Shown one piece after another: positions 48,115-57,720 of a DNA stretch of 64,000 nt (its first letter is position 1; the number at the start of each line of letters is the position of its first letter). The notes beneath the pieces were generated by a model. That model did not search any database, had not been told where the DNA came from, and saw only the letters and a program-made list of their open reading frames with translations. The stretch covers positions 186,001-250,000 of the forward strand of contig NZ_FNHV01000004.1 of assembly GCF_900103585.1 (NCBI RefSeq). The letters run 5' to 3'. Position numbers and translations under genes: made by a program. This DNA comes from Streptomyces sp. cf386. Its GTDB lineage: Bacteria; Actinomycetota; Actinomycetes; Streptomycetales; Streptomycetaceae.

Positions 48115-49941
48115 ATGTTCACCACCCGGCCCACACTCCAGGGCACCTTCGGCATGGTGTCCTCCACCCACTGGCTGGCCTCGCAGTCGGCGATGGCCGT
48201 GCTGGAGGGCGGCGGGAACGCGTACGACGCGGCGGTGGCGGGTGCCTTCGTGCTGCATGTCGTCGAGCCGCACCTCAACGGGCCGGCCGGCGAGGTGCCC
48301 ATCCTGCTCGCCCCGGCGGGCGGCGAGGTGCGGGTGCTGTGCGGACAGGGCGTCGCGCCGGCCGGGGCGACGGTCGCGCACTACCGGGGACTCGGGCTGG
48401 ACCTCGTGCCCGGGACCGGGCCGCTGGCCGCCGCCGTGCCCGGCGCCTTCGACGCCTGGATGGTGCTGCTGCGGGACTACGGGAGCAGGACCCTCGCTGA
48501 CGTGCTCAAGTACGCCATCGGATACGCCGAGCACGGGCACGCGCCCGTGGAGCGTGTCACCGAGACCGTCGAGACCGTGCGGGAGCTGTTCGAGACGGAG
48601 TGGACCTCGTCGGCGGAGCTGTATCTGCCGGGCGGGCAGGCACCCCGGCCCGGAGAACTGCTGCGCAATCCCGCCCTCGCCGCCACCTGGAAGCGACTGC
48701 TCGACGAGGTCGCCGGGGCCGGGGACCGGGTCGCGCAGATCGAGGCGGCGCGCGAGGTGTGGCGTACGGGGTTCATCGCCGAGGCGCTCGTACGGCAGGC
48801 CCGGCGGCCCACCATGGACACCAGCGGCGAGCGGCACTCCGGCACGCTCACGGCCGCCGACCTCACCGACTGGTCCGCGACCTACGAGGCGCCGGCGACG
48901 TACGACTGGAACGGCTGGACTGTCTGCAAGGCCGGGCCCTGGAGCCAGGGCCCGGTTCTCCTTCAACAGCTCGCGGTGCTCCCGCCCGAGCTGCCCCGGT
49001 ACGGGTCCGCCGAGTACGTCCATCTGCTGATCGAGGGCTGCAAGCTGGCCATGGCCGACCGGGAGGCCTGGTACGGCGACGCGGCCGAGGTGCCGCTCGC
49101 CGAGCTGCTGTCGGACGAGTACAACGCGGCCCGGCGGGAGCTGGTCGGAGACAAGGCTTCGCATGAGCTGCGGCCCGGCGGCCCCGGTGGACGCGTCCCC
49201 CGGTTGTGCGCGCACGCGCGCGTGGTGGCCTCCGACGAGCCGGGCTTCGATGTGCTGGGCGTCGGGGAGCCGACCGTCGCCAAGCGCCCGACGTCCCCGG
49301 TGCCGGGCGAGCCGGACATCGCCGCCGACGGCGCCACGCGCGGGGACACCTGTCACCTCGACATCGTCGACCGCTGGGGCAACATGATCGCCGCCACCCC
49401 CAGCGGGGGCTGGCTGCAGTCCAACCCCGTCGTGCCCGAACTGGGCTTCCCGCTCGGCACCCGGCTCCAGATGGCCTGGCTGGAGGAGGGCCTGCCGAAC
49501 TCCCTGACGCCGGGGCGGCGCCCCCGCACCACCCTCACCCCCTCCATAGCGCTGCGCGACGGCGTACCCGTCATGGCCTTCGGCACGCCTGGTGGGGATC
49601 AGCAGGACCAGTGGCAGCTGCACTTCCTCCTGGCGGTGGCGCTGCGTGCCCAGGTCCGTGGCGGCCTCGACCTCCAGGGCGCGATCGACGCCCCGAACTG
49701 GCACAACGACAGCTTCCCCGGCTCCTTCTACCCGCGCGGGATGCGGCCGGGGAGCGTGACCGTGGAGTCCCGGATGGACGCCGGGGTGGTGGAGGAGCTG
49801 CGGCGGCGTGGTCATGAGGTGACCGTCGGTGACGCCTGGTCGGAGGGTCGGCTGTGCGCGGTCGCGCGGGACCCGCGGACCGGTGTCCTGTCGGCGGCGG
49901 CCAACCCGCGCGGGATGCAGGGGTACGCGGTCGGGCGTTGA
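48115..49941 (+). CDS. Gamma-glutamyltranspeptidase-family Ntn hydrolase (second copy)
   Basis: The 608-residue protein lacks a signal peptide, unlike the copy at 16493, so it is probably cytosolic. It has GGNAYDAAVAGAFVLHVVEPHLNG, the autocleavage/nucleophile Thr in RGDTCHLDIVDRWGNMIAATPSGGW, a LTPSIALRDG block and GTPGGDQQDQW. The family includes transpeptidases and cephalosporin-acylase-like amidases; the exact substrate is unknown. ATG 48115 follows GAGGTGAG; an in-frame GTG at 48103 is possible. It sits directly right of the island. Confidence 0.88.
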   Translation: MFTTRPTLQGTFGMVSSTHWLASQSAMAVLEGGGNAYDAAVAGAFVLHVVEPHLNGPAGEVPILLAPAGGEVRVLCGQGVAPAGATVAHYRGLGLDLVPGTGPLAAAVPGAFDAWMVLLRDYGSRTLADVLKYAIGYAEHGHAPVERVTETVETVRELFETEWTSSAELYLPGGQAPRPGELLRNPALAATWKRLLDEVAGAGDRVAQIEAAREVWRTGFIAEALVRQARRPTMDTSGERHSGTLTAADLTDWSATYEAPATYDWNGWTVCKAGPWSQGPVLLQQLAVLPPELPRYGSAEYVHLLIEGCKLAMADREAWYGDAAEVPLAELLSDEYNAARRELVGDKASHELRPGGPGGRVPRLCAHARVVASDEPGFDVLGVGEPTVAKRPTSPVPGEPDIAADGATRGDTCHLDIVDRWGNMIAATPSGGWLQSNPVVPELGFPLGTRLQMAWLEEGLPNSLTPGRRPRTTLTPSIALRDGVPVMAFGTPGGDQQDQWQLHFLLAVALRAQVRGGLDLQGAIDAPNWHNDSFPGSFYPRGMRPGSVTVESRMDAGVVEELRRRGHEVTVGDAWSEGRLCAVARDPRTGVLSAAANPRGMQGYAVGR

Positions 49942-50110
49942 GGACAGGGCGGGCGGCCGGGGCTGGCGGACGGGTCTGGTGGACAGGGCGAGTGGACAGC
50001 GCTCGGCCCGCCTCTGACCTGCCGATATGCGCCCCTCGAATTCACGTCGATGCCATCCGGCGGCCATCGGGCCGGCGGGGATTGTCAGTGGGGCGTGCTC
50101 TCATGGAGGG

Positions 50111-50956
50111 GTGATCGACACCAACGAAACCATCGAAGAGTTTCTCGCACAGCACTCGGCCGACGTGGAGGAAGCGGTCCGCAAGGCGGCCGCGGCCGAG
50201 ATCATGCCGCGCTTCCGGCAGCTCGCCGAGCACGAGGTGGACCAGAAGGCAGGACCGCACGACCTGGTGACCGACGCCGACCGGCTCGCCGAGCAGTACC
50301 TCACCGAAGCACTCGGCGCGCTCCTGCCCGGCTCGGTCGTGGTCGGCGAGGAGGCCGTGCACGCCGACCCGGCCGTGTACGAGGCGATACAGGGTGACGC
50401 CCCGGTCTGGATCGTCGACCCCGTCGACGGCACCCGCCAGTTCGTGCACGGGGACGAGGGCTTCTGCACGCTGGTCGCGCTCGCGCAGCGCGGCGTGCTG
50501 CTCGCCTCCTGGACCTTTGCCCCCGCCCGCGACCAACTGGCCACGGCGATCCGGGGCCGGGGCGCCTACCTCGACGGTCAGCGGCTGCACTCAGGCTCGC
50601 CGGAGCCCGGCCGGGCCCTCGAAGTCGCCACGTCCCACCCGGACTACACGACCGACGAGCAGAAGCGCGCCCTGCTGGGCCTGTGGACCGACGGCGTCGA
50701 GCCGCGCGCCTGCGGATCGGCCGGACTGGAGTATCTCGCCGTCGCCCGGGGCGAGTTGGACGCGACCGCGTTCAGCTGGGAGGCGGCATGGGACCACGCT
50801 GCGGGTCTCCTGCTGGTCGAGGAGGCGGGCGGCACGCACCTGACGCGCGCGGGAGAGCCGTTCCGTATCACCGGGGGCAACGCGCTGCCGTTCACCACGG
50901 CCCGGGACGAGGCGACGGCTCGGCGGGTGGTGGGACTGCTGGCAGCGGGAGCCTGA
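50111..50956 (+). CDS. hisN: Inositol-monophosphatase-family phosphatase, probable histidinol-phosphatase
   Basis: The 281-residue Mg-dependent phosphatase has ligands in VVGEEAVHAD (Glu), WIVDPVDGTRQFVHGDEGF (Asp-Asp cluster and FxHGxxxF pattern) and SWEAAWDHAAGLLLVEEAGG (Asp). The sequence fits the actinobacterial HisN-type branch; a generic inositol-phosphatase role is the alternative. The start GTG 50111 follows ATGGAGGG. It appears monocistronic. Confidence 0.8.
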   Translation: MIDTNETIEEFLAQHSADVEEAVRKAAAAEIMPRFRQLAEHEVDQKAGPHDLVTDADRLAEQYLTEALGALLPGSVVVGEEAVHADPAVYEAIQGDAPVWIVDPVDGTRQFVHGDEGFCTLVALAQRGVLLASWTFAPARDQLATAIRGRGAYLDGQRLHSGSPEPGRALEVATSHPDYTTDEQKRALLGLWTDGVEPRACGSAGLEYLAVARGELDATAFSWEAAWDHAAGLLLVEEAGGTHLTRAGEPFRITGGNALPFTTARDEATARRVVGLLAAGA

Positions 50957-50998
50957 TCGCCTGAGGGCACGGGCCGACGGGTTGTATCGCGGCTGCGG

Positions 50999-51060
50999 GG
51001 TCGTGGGGGCCGGTCGCGCCCACGCCCCCGCAGCCACATATCGTCACAGCCTCGCGCGCC
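50999..51060 (+). repeat. Dispersed Streptomyces-type REP-like repeat, copy 1
   Basis: The intergenic segment (GGTCGCGCCCACGC...CACATATCGTCACAGCC) resembles the abundant dispersed palindromic repeats of Streptomyces genomes and aligns with a second copy inside the UbiA gene at 53427-53490. Family membership is from memory, not a search. Confidence 0.5.
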
Positions 51061-51145
51061 TGACTGGGCCACCGCTCCCTGCGCTGTCAGTGGGGCGGCA
51101 TATCCTGATCCTTCAGTGGCCGTCGGCTGACGAAGGAGTCCGAAG

Positions 51146-52567
51146 GTGCCGTCGATGCTCGATGCCGTCGTGGTGGGTGCGGGCCCGAACGGGCTGACCG
51201 CTGCTGTGGAGCTGGCCCGCCGCGGCTTCTCCGTGGCCGTGTTCGAGGCGCGCGACACGGTGGGCGGGGGAGCCCGTACGGAAGAGCTGACCCTGCCCGG
51301 CTTCCGCCACGACCCGTGCTCCGCCGCACACCCCCTCGGCATCAACTCACCCGCGTTCCGAGCGATGCCGCTCGACCGCTACGGCCTGGAGTGGCTGCAC
51401 GCCGAGCTGCCGATGGCGCACCCGTTCGCCGACGGCGGCGCGGCCGTGCTGTCCCGGTCGGTCGCCGAGACCGCCGCCTCCTTCGGCCCACGCGACGCGG
51501 GCACGTACCGCAGGCTGGTCGAGCCGTTCCTGCCCAGGTGGGACACGCTCGCCCGGGACTTCATGTCGCTGCCTCTGACCGCCCTCCCGCGCGACCCGGT
51601 CACCCTCGCCCGTTTCGGCCTCGTCGGACTGCCCCCGTCGACCTGGCTGATGCGCCGCTTCCGGGACGAGCGGGCCAAGACCCTCTTCTCCGGCCTCGTC
51701 GCCCACGTCATGGGACCGCTCGGCGGCTTCGCCACCGGCGCCATCGGCCTGGTCTTCGCCCTCGCCGCGCACGCCCGCGGCTGGCCCCTGGCCCGCGGTG
51801 GCTCCCAGTCCATCTCCGACGCGCTCACCGCTTATCTCAAGGATCTCGGCGGTGCCGTCCACACCGACTACGAGGTCAAGAGGCTCGACGACCTGCCGCC
51901 CGCGCGCGCGTATGTCTTCGACACCTCACCCACCGCGCTGGCCCGTATCGCCGGCTTCGGCCGGTACTACGAGGGCTATCGCTACGGCGCCGCCGCCTTC
52001 AAGATCGACTACGCGCTGGACGGGCCGGTGCCGTGGACCGCGCCCGAGGCCCGGCGCGCGGGCACCGTGCAGGTCGGCGGGAGCAGCGCCGAGATCGACG
52101 CCGCGCTGCGCGCCGCGTCCAGGGAGGGACGGGCACCCGACAAGCCGTTCATGATCACGGTGCAGCCGAGCGTCGTCGACCCCACCAGGGCGCCCGAGGG
52201 CAAGCACGTCTTCTGGGCGTACGGCCATGTGCCGAACGGCTGGACCGGAGACCTCACGGACGCCCTGGAGCGTCAACTGGAGCGTTTCGCCCCGGGGTTC
52301 CGCGACCGCGTCCTCGCCCGCGCGACGGCGGGTCCGGCCGAACTCGCCGCCCGCAACGCCAATTACGTCGGCGGCGACATCGCCTCCGGCGCGGCCTCCG
52401 GACTCCAACTCCTGCTGCGCCCCAAGCTGTCCCTCTTCCCGTACCGCACCCCGCACCCCGCGGTCTACATCTGCTCGTCGGCGACCCCGCCCGGCCCGGG
52501 CGTCCACGGCATGTCGGGGCACAACGCGGCCAAGGCGGTGTGGCGGAGGCTGCGGCAGGAGCCGTGA
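51146..52567 (+). CDS. FAD-dependent oxidoreductase (phytoene-desaturase-like)
   Basis: The 473-residue flavoprotein has the dinucleotide-binding N terminus [22 protein letters not shown] and [15 protein letters not shown], a substrate domain, and a C-terminal FAD segment ([27 protein letters not shown]). It belongs to the CrtI/NAD(P)-FAD amine-oxidase-like superfamily. GGAG lies 7 nt before GTG 51146. It is 131 bp upstream of the ebo-type operon in the same direction and may supply or modify its lipid-like substrate (inference). Confidence 0.8.
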   Translation: MPSMLDAVVVGAGPNGLTAAVELARRGFSVAVFEARDTVGGGARTEELTLPGFRHDPCSAAHPLGINSPAFRAMPLDRYGLEWLHAELPMAHPFADGGAAVLSRSVAETAASFGPRDAGTYRRLVEPFLPRWDTLARDFMSLPLTALPRDPVTLARFGLVGLPPSTWLMRRFRDERAKTLFSGLVAHVMGPLGGFATGAIGLVFALAAHARGWPLARGGSQSISDALTAYLKDLGGAVHTDYEVKRLDDLPPARAYVFDTSPTALARIAGFGRYYEGYRYGAAAFKIDYALDGPVPWTAPEARRAGTVQVGGSSAEIDAALRAASREGRAPDKPFMITVQPSVVDPTRAPEGKHVFWAYGHVPNGWTGDLTDALERQLERFAPGFRDRVLARATAGPAELAARNANYVGGDIASGAASGLQLLLRPKLSLFPYRTPHPAVYICSSATPPGPGVHGMSGHNAAKAVWRRLRQEP

Positions 52568-52698
52568 GGCTGCCCAAACGACCTACGTCTACCGGTAGTT
52601 CAGGCCTCACGGTAAGGAAAATCTCTGTCTTCTTTGTCACTTCTCTTACCGGGGGGTAGGTACCTGAATGCTCAATGGCTTGCGAGTAGGGTGCGGCC
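52568..52698 (+). promoter_or_regulatory. Upstream region of the ebo-type operon with inverted repeats
   Basis: This 131-bp gap is markedly AT-richer than the flanks and holds a CTACCGGTAG palindrome (52589-52598) and the pair CGGTAAG (52610-52616) / CTTACCG (52645-52651). It probably contains the operon promoter and an operator or attenuator hairpin. Confidence 0.5.
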
Positions 52699-53763
52699 AT
52701 GAAAGATCGGAAAGCGGTTGTCCGCTGCGGATCCCGGTCTGCCGTGCGCCTCGCCGACCTCGCGCTGCTCGTCAGGGCGCCGGCCGCGCTGAGTGTCCCC
52801 GGTGACGTGATCGCGGGAGCAGCCGCCGCCGGACGCCCGCTGGGCGTTCGTACCCTCGGAGTGATCGGTTCCTCCGTGTGCCTCTACTGGGCCGGCATGG
52901 CCCTCAACGACTACGCCGACGCCACGGTTGACGCCGTCGAGCGGCCCGAGCGGCCGGTGCCGTCGGGGCGCGTGCCGCGCCGCACCGCTCTCGCCGTGGC
53001 CGGGGGGCTCACCGCGGCGGGGCTCGGGCTGGCTGCGGCGGCGGGTGGTCGGCGCAGTGTGGGCGCGGCGCTGCCTTTGGCGGGGCTGGTGTGGGCGTAT
53101 GACCTGAAGCTCAAGTCCACCCCGGCGGGGGGCTTCGCCATGGCGGGGGCTCGGGTGCTGGATGTTGTGGCGGGAGCGGTCGTTCCCGGGCCGGGTGCCG
53201 GATCGGTTGGGGCTGCGTTGCGTCGGGCTGCCGTGCCTGCCGGGCTGGTCGGTGCGCATACCGGCACGTTGATGGCGCTCAGTCGCCATGAGATTTCCGG
53301 TGCGCCGGTGCGGATTCCGGCTACGACTCTTGCCGTGTCGGCGGCGACGGCGGTCGCGACGGCGGTTCCGGTTGTCCGAGCGGATGCCGGCAGTGCCGGG
53401 GACAGTCGTTTGCCGTCTGCTGCGCCGTCGTGGCTGGTCGCGCCCCGCGGCGGAGCCGCTAATCGACACAGCCCCGCGCCCCTTAGGGGCGTTGCCGTCG
53501 CCGCTCGTTCCAAGAAGGTCCGCACTGCCCTTACCGCCGTCGGCGCCCTCGCCTACCTCGGTACCTACGGGACCGCCCAGGCCCGGGCCGTGCAGGCGCC
53601 GTCGGCTGAGAACGTGCGGCGGGCCGTCGGTGCCGGAATCCTTGGGCTGATGCCCCTTCAGGCGGCGCTGACCGCGCGGGGCGGGGCACCGGCCGTCGCC
53701 GCGGTGCTCGGCGTTGTCCACCCCCTCGCGCGACGGCTGGCCCGGCGCATATCCCCCACCTGA
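52699..53763 (+). CDS. eboC: UbiA-family prenyltransferase of the ebo cluster
   Basis: The 354-residue membrane protein has about eight helices. The first Asp-rich Mg/diphosphate motif is NDYADATVDAVERPERPVPSG, the second region is WAYDLKLKSTPAGG. It resembles EboC, the prenyltransferase of the ebo gene cluster. Residues ~243-264 (SWLVAPRGGAANRHSPAPLRG) form a hydrophilic insertion encoded by a REP-like intergenic repeat, kept in frame. First gene of a rightward operon. Confidence 0.85.
   Translation: MKDRKAVVRCGSRSAVRLADLALLVRAPAALSVPGDVIAGAAAAGRPLGVRTLGVIGSSVCLYWAGMALNDYADATVDAVERPERPVPSGRVPRRTALAVAGGLTAAGLGLAAAAGGRRSVGAALPLAGLVWAYDLKLKSTPAGGFAMAGARVLDVVAGAVVPGPGAGSVGAALRRAAVPAGLVGAHTGTLMALSRHEISGAPVRIPATTLAVSAATAVATAVPVVRADAGSAGDSRLPSAAPSWLVAPRGGAANRHSPAPLRGVAVAARSKKVRTALTAVGALAYLGTYGTAQARAVQAPSAENVRRAVGAGILGLMPLQAALTARGGAPAVAAVLGVVHPLARRLARRISPT
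53427..53490 (+). repeat. REP-like repeat inside the eboC coding sequence, copy 2
   Basis: The segment TCGTGGCTGGTCGCGCCCCG...GCCGCTAATCGACACAGCC followed by GCGCCCCTTAGGGGCG matches the pattern of dispersed Streptomyces intergenic repeats and of copy 1 at 50999. Here it lies within an open reading frame, adding a loop of about 20 residues between membrane helices. Confidence 0.55.
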
Positions 53764-53795
53764 GACCCACCACCTCCGTGTGAGGAACCGGCACC

Positions 53796-54758
53796 ATGAG
53801 ACCTCCCCCCACCCCCCTCAAGCAGCCCCTCAAGTTCGGCTACGGCACCAACGGCTTCACCCACCATCGCCTGGCCGACGTCCTGGTCGTCCTCGCCGAT
53901 CTCGGCTACGACGGTGTCGCCCTCACCCTCGATCACAACCATCTCGACCCGTACGCCGACGACCTTCCCCGGCGCGTCACCGACCTCGCCCGCCAACTCG
54001 GGCGGCACGGCCTCGACGTCACGGTGGAGACGGGCGCGCCCTACTTCCTCGACCCGTGGGGCAAGCATCTGCCGACGCTGATGTCGGACGGCTCCGAGCT
54101 CAGGATCGACCTCCTGCGCCGCGCCCTGCGCATCGCGGCCGACCTCGGCTCGCCCACCGTCCACTTGTGCAGCGGCCCGGCGCCGGAGGGAGTGCCGGAG
54201 GGCGACGCGTGGAAGCGGCTCGCGGCCGGTGTCGGGACGGTGCTGGAGACGGCGGAGAAGTACGGGGTGGCGCTGGCCTTCGAGCCGGAGCCGTACATGT
54301 TCGTCGGCACCGTGGAGCGCTGTCTGCACCTGGCCCGACTGGTCGATGGGCACGAGCTGTTCGGGGTCACCCTGGACATCGGCCATGCGCACTGCGTGGA
54401 GGAACGCCCCGTGCTCGACTGCGTGCGCCAGGCGGCGCCGCTGCTGCGCAACGTGCAGATCGAGGACATGCGGCGCGGTATCCATCAGCACCTCGAGTTC
54501 GGCGCCGGCGAGATCGACTTCCCGCCCGTGCTGGCGGCCCTGCGCGAACTCGGTGACTGCGGTCTGGTCTCCGTGGAGATCCAGGGCGGCTCGCTCGACG
54601 CGCCCGACGTGGCCCGCCGCTCGATCGAGTTCCTGCGCGCGGCGGATCAGAGTGCCGTGGCCGATCAGCGAGCTGCGGTCGAACAGAGTGACGCTGTCGG
54701 TCAGCGATCCGCGGCCGGACAAAGTGCCGCGGCCGAACAGGCCGCCGCGACCGTGTAG
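53796..54758 (+). CDS. Sugar-phosphate isomerase/epimerase-like TIM barrel protein
   Basis: The 320-residue xylose-isomerase-like protein has FGYGTNGFTHHRLADVL, FEPEPYMFVG (Glu), TLDIGHAHCVEE (Asp/His), VQIEDMRRGIHQHL and SVEIQGGS (Glu), giving a metal site. The last ~35 residues are a Gln/Ala/Ser repeat (DQRAAVEQSDAVGQRSAAGQ) from a minisatellite-like DNA. It replaces or accompanies the eboD position and lies 32 bp after eboC, so it is part of the operon. Confidence 0.8.
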   Translation: MRPPPTPLKQPLKFGYGTNGFTHHRLADVLVVLADLGYDGVALTLDHNHLDPYADDLPRRVTDLARQLGRHGLDVTVETGAPYFLDPWGKHLPTLMSDGSELRIDLLRRALRIAADLGSPTVHLCSGPAPEGVPEGDAWKRLAAGVGTVLETAEKYGVALAFEPEPYMFVGTVERCLHLARLVDGHELFGVTLDIGHAHCVEERPVLDCVRQAAPLLRNVQIEDMRRGIHQHLEFGAGEIDFPPVLAALRELGDCGLVSVEIQGGSLDAPDVARRSIEFLRAADQSAVADQRAAVEQSDAVGQRSAAGQSAAAEQAAATV

Positions 54759-54996
54759 ATCGCCGCGGCCGAACAAGCCGCGCGGCCGTATCGACCCGCC
54801 GCCGTACAGACGCCGTACAGACACCGGTGGACGCCGTACAGACACCGCCCGGACTCCTCCTCCCAGCCCCCGCCTTTCTCCATTCAGCCCCCGCTTTCCT
54901 TCTTTCAGCCCAACCTCCTCTCCTCCCCCTCCTTTCTGCCCACCCCGTCCTCCTCCCTCCAGCCCAACCCCTCCCACCTCCCAGGAGGTTGCTCCC
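54640..54996 (+). repeat. Minisatellite-like zone followed by a polypyrimidine tract
   Basis: From 54640, GCGGCCGAACA/GATCAG-type units repeat through the end of the isomerase gene. After the stop GCCGTACAGAC recurs three times (about 54801-54842). Bases ~54850-54984 are then almost wholly C and T on the plus strand. A GGAGG ribosome site for eboA ends the zone. No gene fits in this 238-bp gap. Confidence 0.6.
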
Positions 54997-55698
54997 ATGG
55001 CTGTCCCCTCCGCCCCACCCGCAGCCCCGCCGGACCCTCACACCGCCCTGGTCGCCGTACTGGACGACACGGCCCGCACGTGGCTGGACGAGAGCGTCGC
55101 CGAGGTCGCCGCCGCGCCCGCTGCCATGCGGCGTCTCTTCCCGGCTGCCCGCAGGCGCTGCGGACACGGCCGCCTCACCGACCACTGGACCGTGGACGAG
55201 GCCGCCCGCGCCGTCCTGCTCACCGCACTGCCCCTGCGCGACCAGGCTCTCGCCGACGAGGTCACCCGCCTCCACCGGCACGGCGACCCGGCCGAACAGC
55301 GCGCCGTCCTGCGCACCCTGCCGCTGCTCGACCTGGGCGACCTCGCCCTGCCGCTCATACGGGAGACCTTGCGCGGCAACGACACCACGCTGATCGAGGC
55401 CGCACTCGGCCCGTACGCCGCCGCGCACCTCCCGGACGACGAGTACCGCCAGGCCGTACTGAAGTGCGTCTTCTACGAGATCCCGCTCGACCGCGTCACC
55501 GGCCTCGACACCCGAGCCGACCGCGAACTGGCCCGTATGCTCGCCGACTTCGCCCATGAGCGAATCGTCGCGGGACGGGCCCTACCCCAGGACATCCTGC
55601 CCTTCGTCCGAGCCTTCCCGGACGTCGCCGGCGACCGCGCAGGACTCCAGCACGCACTCACGGACGTACTCACGGCCGTACTCAAGGAAGAGGGCTGA
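54997..55698 (+). CDS. eboA: EboA-domain protein
   Basis: The 233-residue all-helical soluble protein has LDDTARTWLDESVAEVAAAPA, RRLFPAARRRCG, VDEAARAVLLTALPL, EQRAVLRTLPLLDLGDLALPLIRETLRGND (core AVLRTLPLLDLGD) and AVLKCVFYEIPLDRVTGLD. This matches the EboA pattern. GGAGG lies 8 nt before ATG 54997. In cyanobacteria the ebo genes help move a terpenoid/aromatic precursor across the inner membrane; the same general role is inferred here. eboB follows 2 bp later. Confidence 0.85.
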   Translation: MAVPSAPPAAPPDPHTALVAVLDDTARTWLDESVAEVAAAPAAMRRLFPAARRRCGHGRLTDHWTVDEAARAVLLTALPLRDQALADEVTRLHRHGDPAEQRAVLRTLPLLDLGDLALPLIRETLRGNDTTLIEAALGPYAAAHLPDDEYRQAVLKCVFYEIPLDRVTGLDTRADRELARMLADFAHERIVAGRALPQDILPFVRAFPDVAGDRAGLQHALTDVLTAVLKEEG

Positions 55699-55700
55699 CC

Positions 55701-56555
55701 GTGCGCATCTTCGACCCCCATATCCACATGACCTCCCGGACGACCGACGACTACGAGGCGATGTACGCCGCCGGGGTGCGCGCCGTCGTCGAGCCCGCGT
55801 TCTGGCTGGGCCAGCCCCGCACCTCGCCCGAGAGCTTCTACGACTACTTCGACGGGCTGCTGGGCTGGGAGCCGTACCGCGCCGCCCAGTTCGGCATCCA
55901 GCACTTCTGCACGATCGCGCTGAACCCGAAGGAGGCGAACGACCCGCGCTGCCTGCCGGTCCTCGACGAACTGGACCGCTATCTCGCCAAGGACCGGGTC
56001 GTCGCCGTCGGCGAGATCGGCTACGACTCGATGACGCCGGGGGAGGACGAGGCGCTCGCCCGTCAGCTCCAGCTCGCGATCGAGCACGAGCTGCCCGCCC
56101 TCGTGCACACCCCGCACCGCGACAAGGCGGCCGGTACGCGGCGCACCCTGGACGTCGTCCGGGAGTCGGGCATCGCTCCCGAACTCGTCGTCCTCGACCA
56201 CCTCAACGAGCTCACCGTCGGCATGGTCCTCGACAGCGGCTGCTGGGCCGGGTTCTCGATCTACCCCAAGACCAAGATGAGCGAGGACCGGATGGTCGAG
56301 ATCCTCAAGGAGCACGGGACCGAGCGGGTGCTCGTCAACTCCGCTGCGGACTGGGGGCGTTCGGATCCGCTCAAGACGCGTAAGACCGCCGACGCCATGC
56401 TCGCCGCCGGGTTCGACGACGACGCCGTCGACGAGGTGCTGTGGCGCAACCCGGTCGCCTTCTACGGCCAGAGCGGGCGGCTGGAATTGGACGAGCCCAA
56501 GCCCGATGAGGAGGCCCCTTTCCAGGGCAACTCCATACGTCGCGGGGGAGCGTGA
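55701..56555 (+). CDS. eboB: TatD-like metal-dependent hydrolase of the ebo cluster
   Basis: The 284-residue amidohydrolase-like TIM barrel has the metal residues HxH in FDPHIHMTS, Glu in VAVGEIGYD, His in LVHTPHRDK, His in VLDHLNEL and Asp in NSAADWGRSD. It starts at GTG 55701, 2 bp after eboA, and is followed by eboE 7 bp downstream. The reaction is unknown. Confidence 0.85.
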   Translation: MRIFDPHIHMTSRTTDDYEAMYAAGVRAVVEPAFWLGQPRTSPESFYDYFDGLLGWEPYRAAQFGIQHFCTIALNPKEANDPRCLPVLDELDRYLAKDRVVAVGEIGYDSMTPGEDEALARQLQLAIEHELPALVHTPHRDKAAGTRRTLDVVRESGIAPELVVLDHLNELTVGMVLDSGCWAGFSIYPKTKMSEDRMVEILKEHGTERVLVNSAADWGRSDPLKTRKTADAMLAAGFDDDAVDEVLWRNPVAFYGQSGRLELDEPKPDEEAPFQGNSIRRGGA

Positions 56556-56562
56556 GCATCCG

Positions 56563-57720
56563 ATGCGCTTTCTGCATCCGGACGGCACCACCGTCCACCT
56601 CGGCTACTGCAGCAACGTCCACCAGGCGGAGGACCTGCGGGGCGTCATCGCCCAACTCGCCGAGTACGCAGAGCCCGTGCGTGAGCGCCTCGGCGTCGAC
56701 CGGCTCGGCATCGGGCTGTGGCTGGCCCGCCCGGTCGTCACGGAACTCGCCGACGACGAAGCCGCGTTGGGGCGGCTGAAAAGCGAACTGCGGGCGCGCG
56801 GCCTGGAGACCGTCACCCTCAACGCCTTTCCGTACGCCGGTTTCCACCGCGAGGTCGTCAAGAAGGACGTGTACCTGCCCGACTGGGCCGAGGAGGCCCG
56901 GCTGAAGTACACCCTGGACTGCGCCCGTGTCCTCGCCGCCCTCCTCCCGGACGACGTCGACCGCGGTAGCGTCTCCACCCTGCCGCTCGCGTGGCGCTCC
57001 CCGTGGACGCCCGCCTGTACCGAGGAGGCCCGGCACGCCCTGGAGCGGCTGACCACCGGGCTCGCGGCACTGGAGGCGTGGACGGGGCGCCGTATCCGCG
57101 TGGGCTTCGAACCGGAACCCGGGTGCGTCGTCGAGACCACCACGCAGGCGGTACGGGAGCTGGGCGGACTGGACCCCGACCGGCTGGGGATCTGCCTCGA
57201 CGCCTGCCATCTCGCCGTGCAGTTCGAGCAGCCGGGGGAGGCGTTGCGCAGGCTCGCGGAGGCCGGGATGCCCGTGGTCAAGCTCCAGGCGTCCTGCGCC
57301 GTGGAGGCCGCCGATCCGGCCGACCCCGCCGCCCGCGCGGCCCTCCACCGGCTCGCCGAACCCCGGTTCCTGCACCAGACCCGCACGGTGACCGACGGGG
57401 AGGTCCTGGGCGTGGACGACCTTCCGGACGCCCTCGACGGTGAGCTTCCGGATGACGGCGGCCCCTGGCGCGTGCACTTCCACGCGCCCCTGCACACCGA
57501 ACCGGAACCCCCACTGCGCACCACCGCCGACCAGCTCGACCAGGTCCTCGCCGGACTGCTGGGCGGCGCGTCGGCCGACTGCGACCACATCGAGGTCGAG
57601 ACCTACACCTGGTCCGTCCTCCCCGAACCGCCCACCGACCTGCCGGGCGGCATCGCCGCCGAACTCGCCTGGGCCCGGGACCGGTTGACCGGTCTCGGCC
57701 TCAAGGAGGACCCCTCATGA
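56563..57720 (+). CDS. eboE: EboE-type metabolite traffic protein
   Basis: The 385-residue xylose-isomerase-like barrel has the family N terminus HLGYCSNVHQAEDLRG, IGLWLARPVVTEL, LNAFPYAGFHREVVKKDVYLPDW (core NAFPYAGFH), GFEPEPGCVVETT and CLDACHLAVQFEQ. The start is ATG 56563. The stop overlaps the eboF start (ATGA). Proposed role: handling or export of the cluster metabolite, by analogy with cyanobacterial ebo genes. Confidence 0.85.
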   Translation: MRFLHPDGTTVHLGYCSNVHQAEDLRGVIAQLAEYAEPVRERLGVDRLGIGLWLARPVVTELADDEAALGRLKSELRARGLETVTLNAFPYAGFHREVVKKDVYLPDWAEEARLKYTLDCARVLAALLPDDVDRGSVSTLPLAWRSPWTPACTEEARHALERLTTGLAALEAWTGRRIRVGFEPEPGCVVETTTQAVRELGGLDPDRLGICLDACHLAVQFEQPGEALRRLAEAGMPVVKLQASCAVEAADPADPAARAALHRLAEPRFLHQTRTVTDGEVLGVDDLPDALDGELPDDGGPWRVHFHAPLHTEPEPPLRTTADQLDQVLAGLLGGASADCDHIEVETYTWSVLPEPPTDLPGGIAAELAWARDRLTGLGLKEDPS

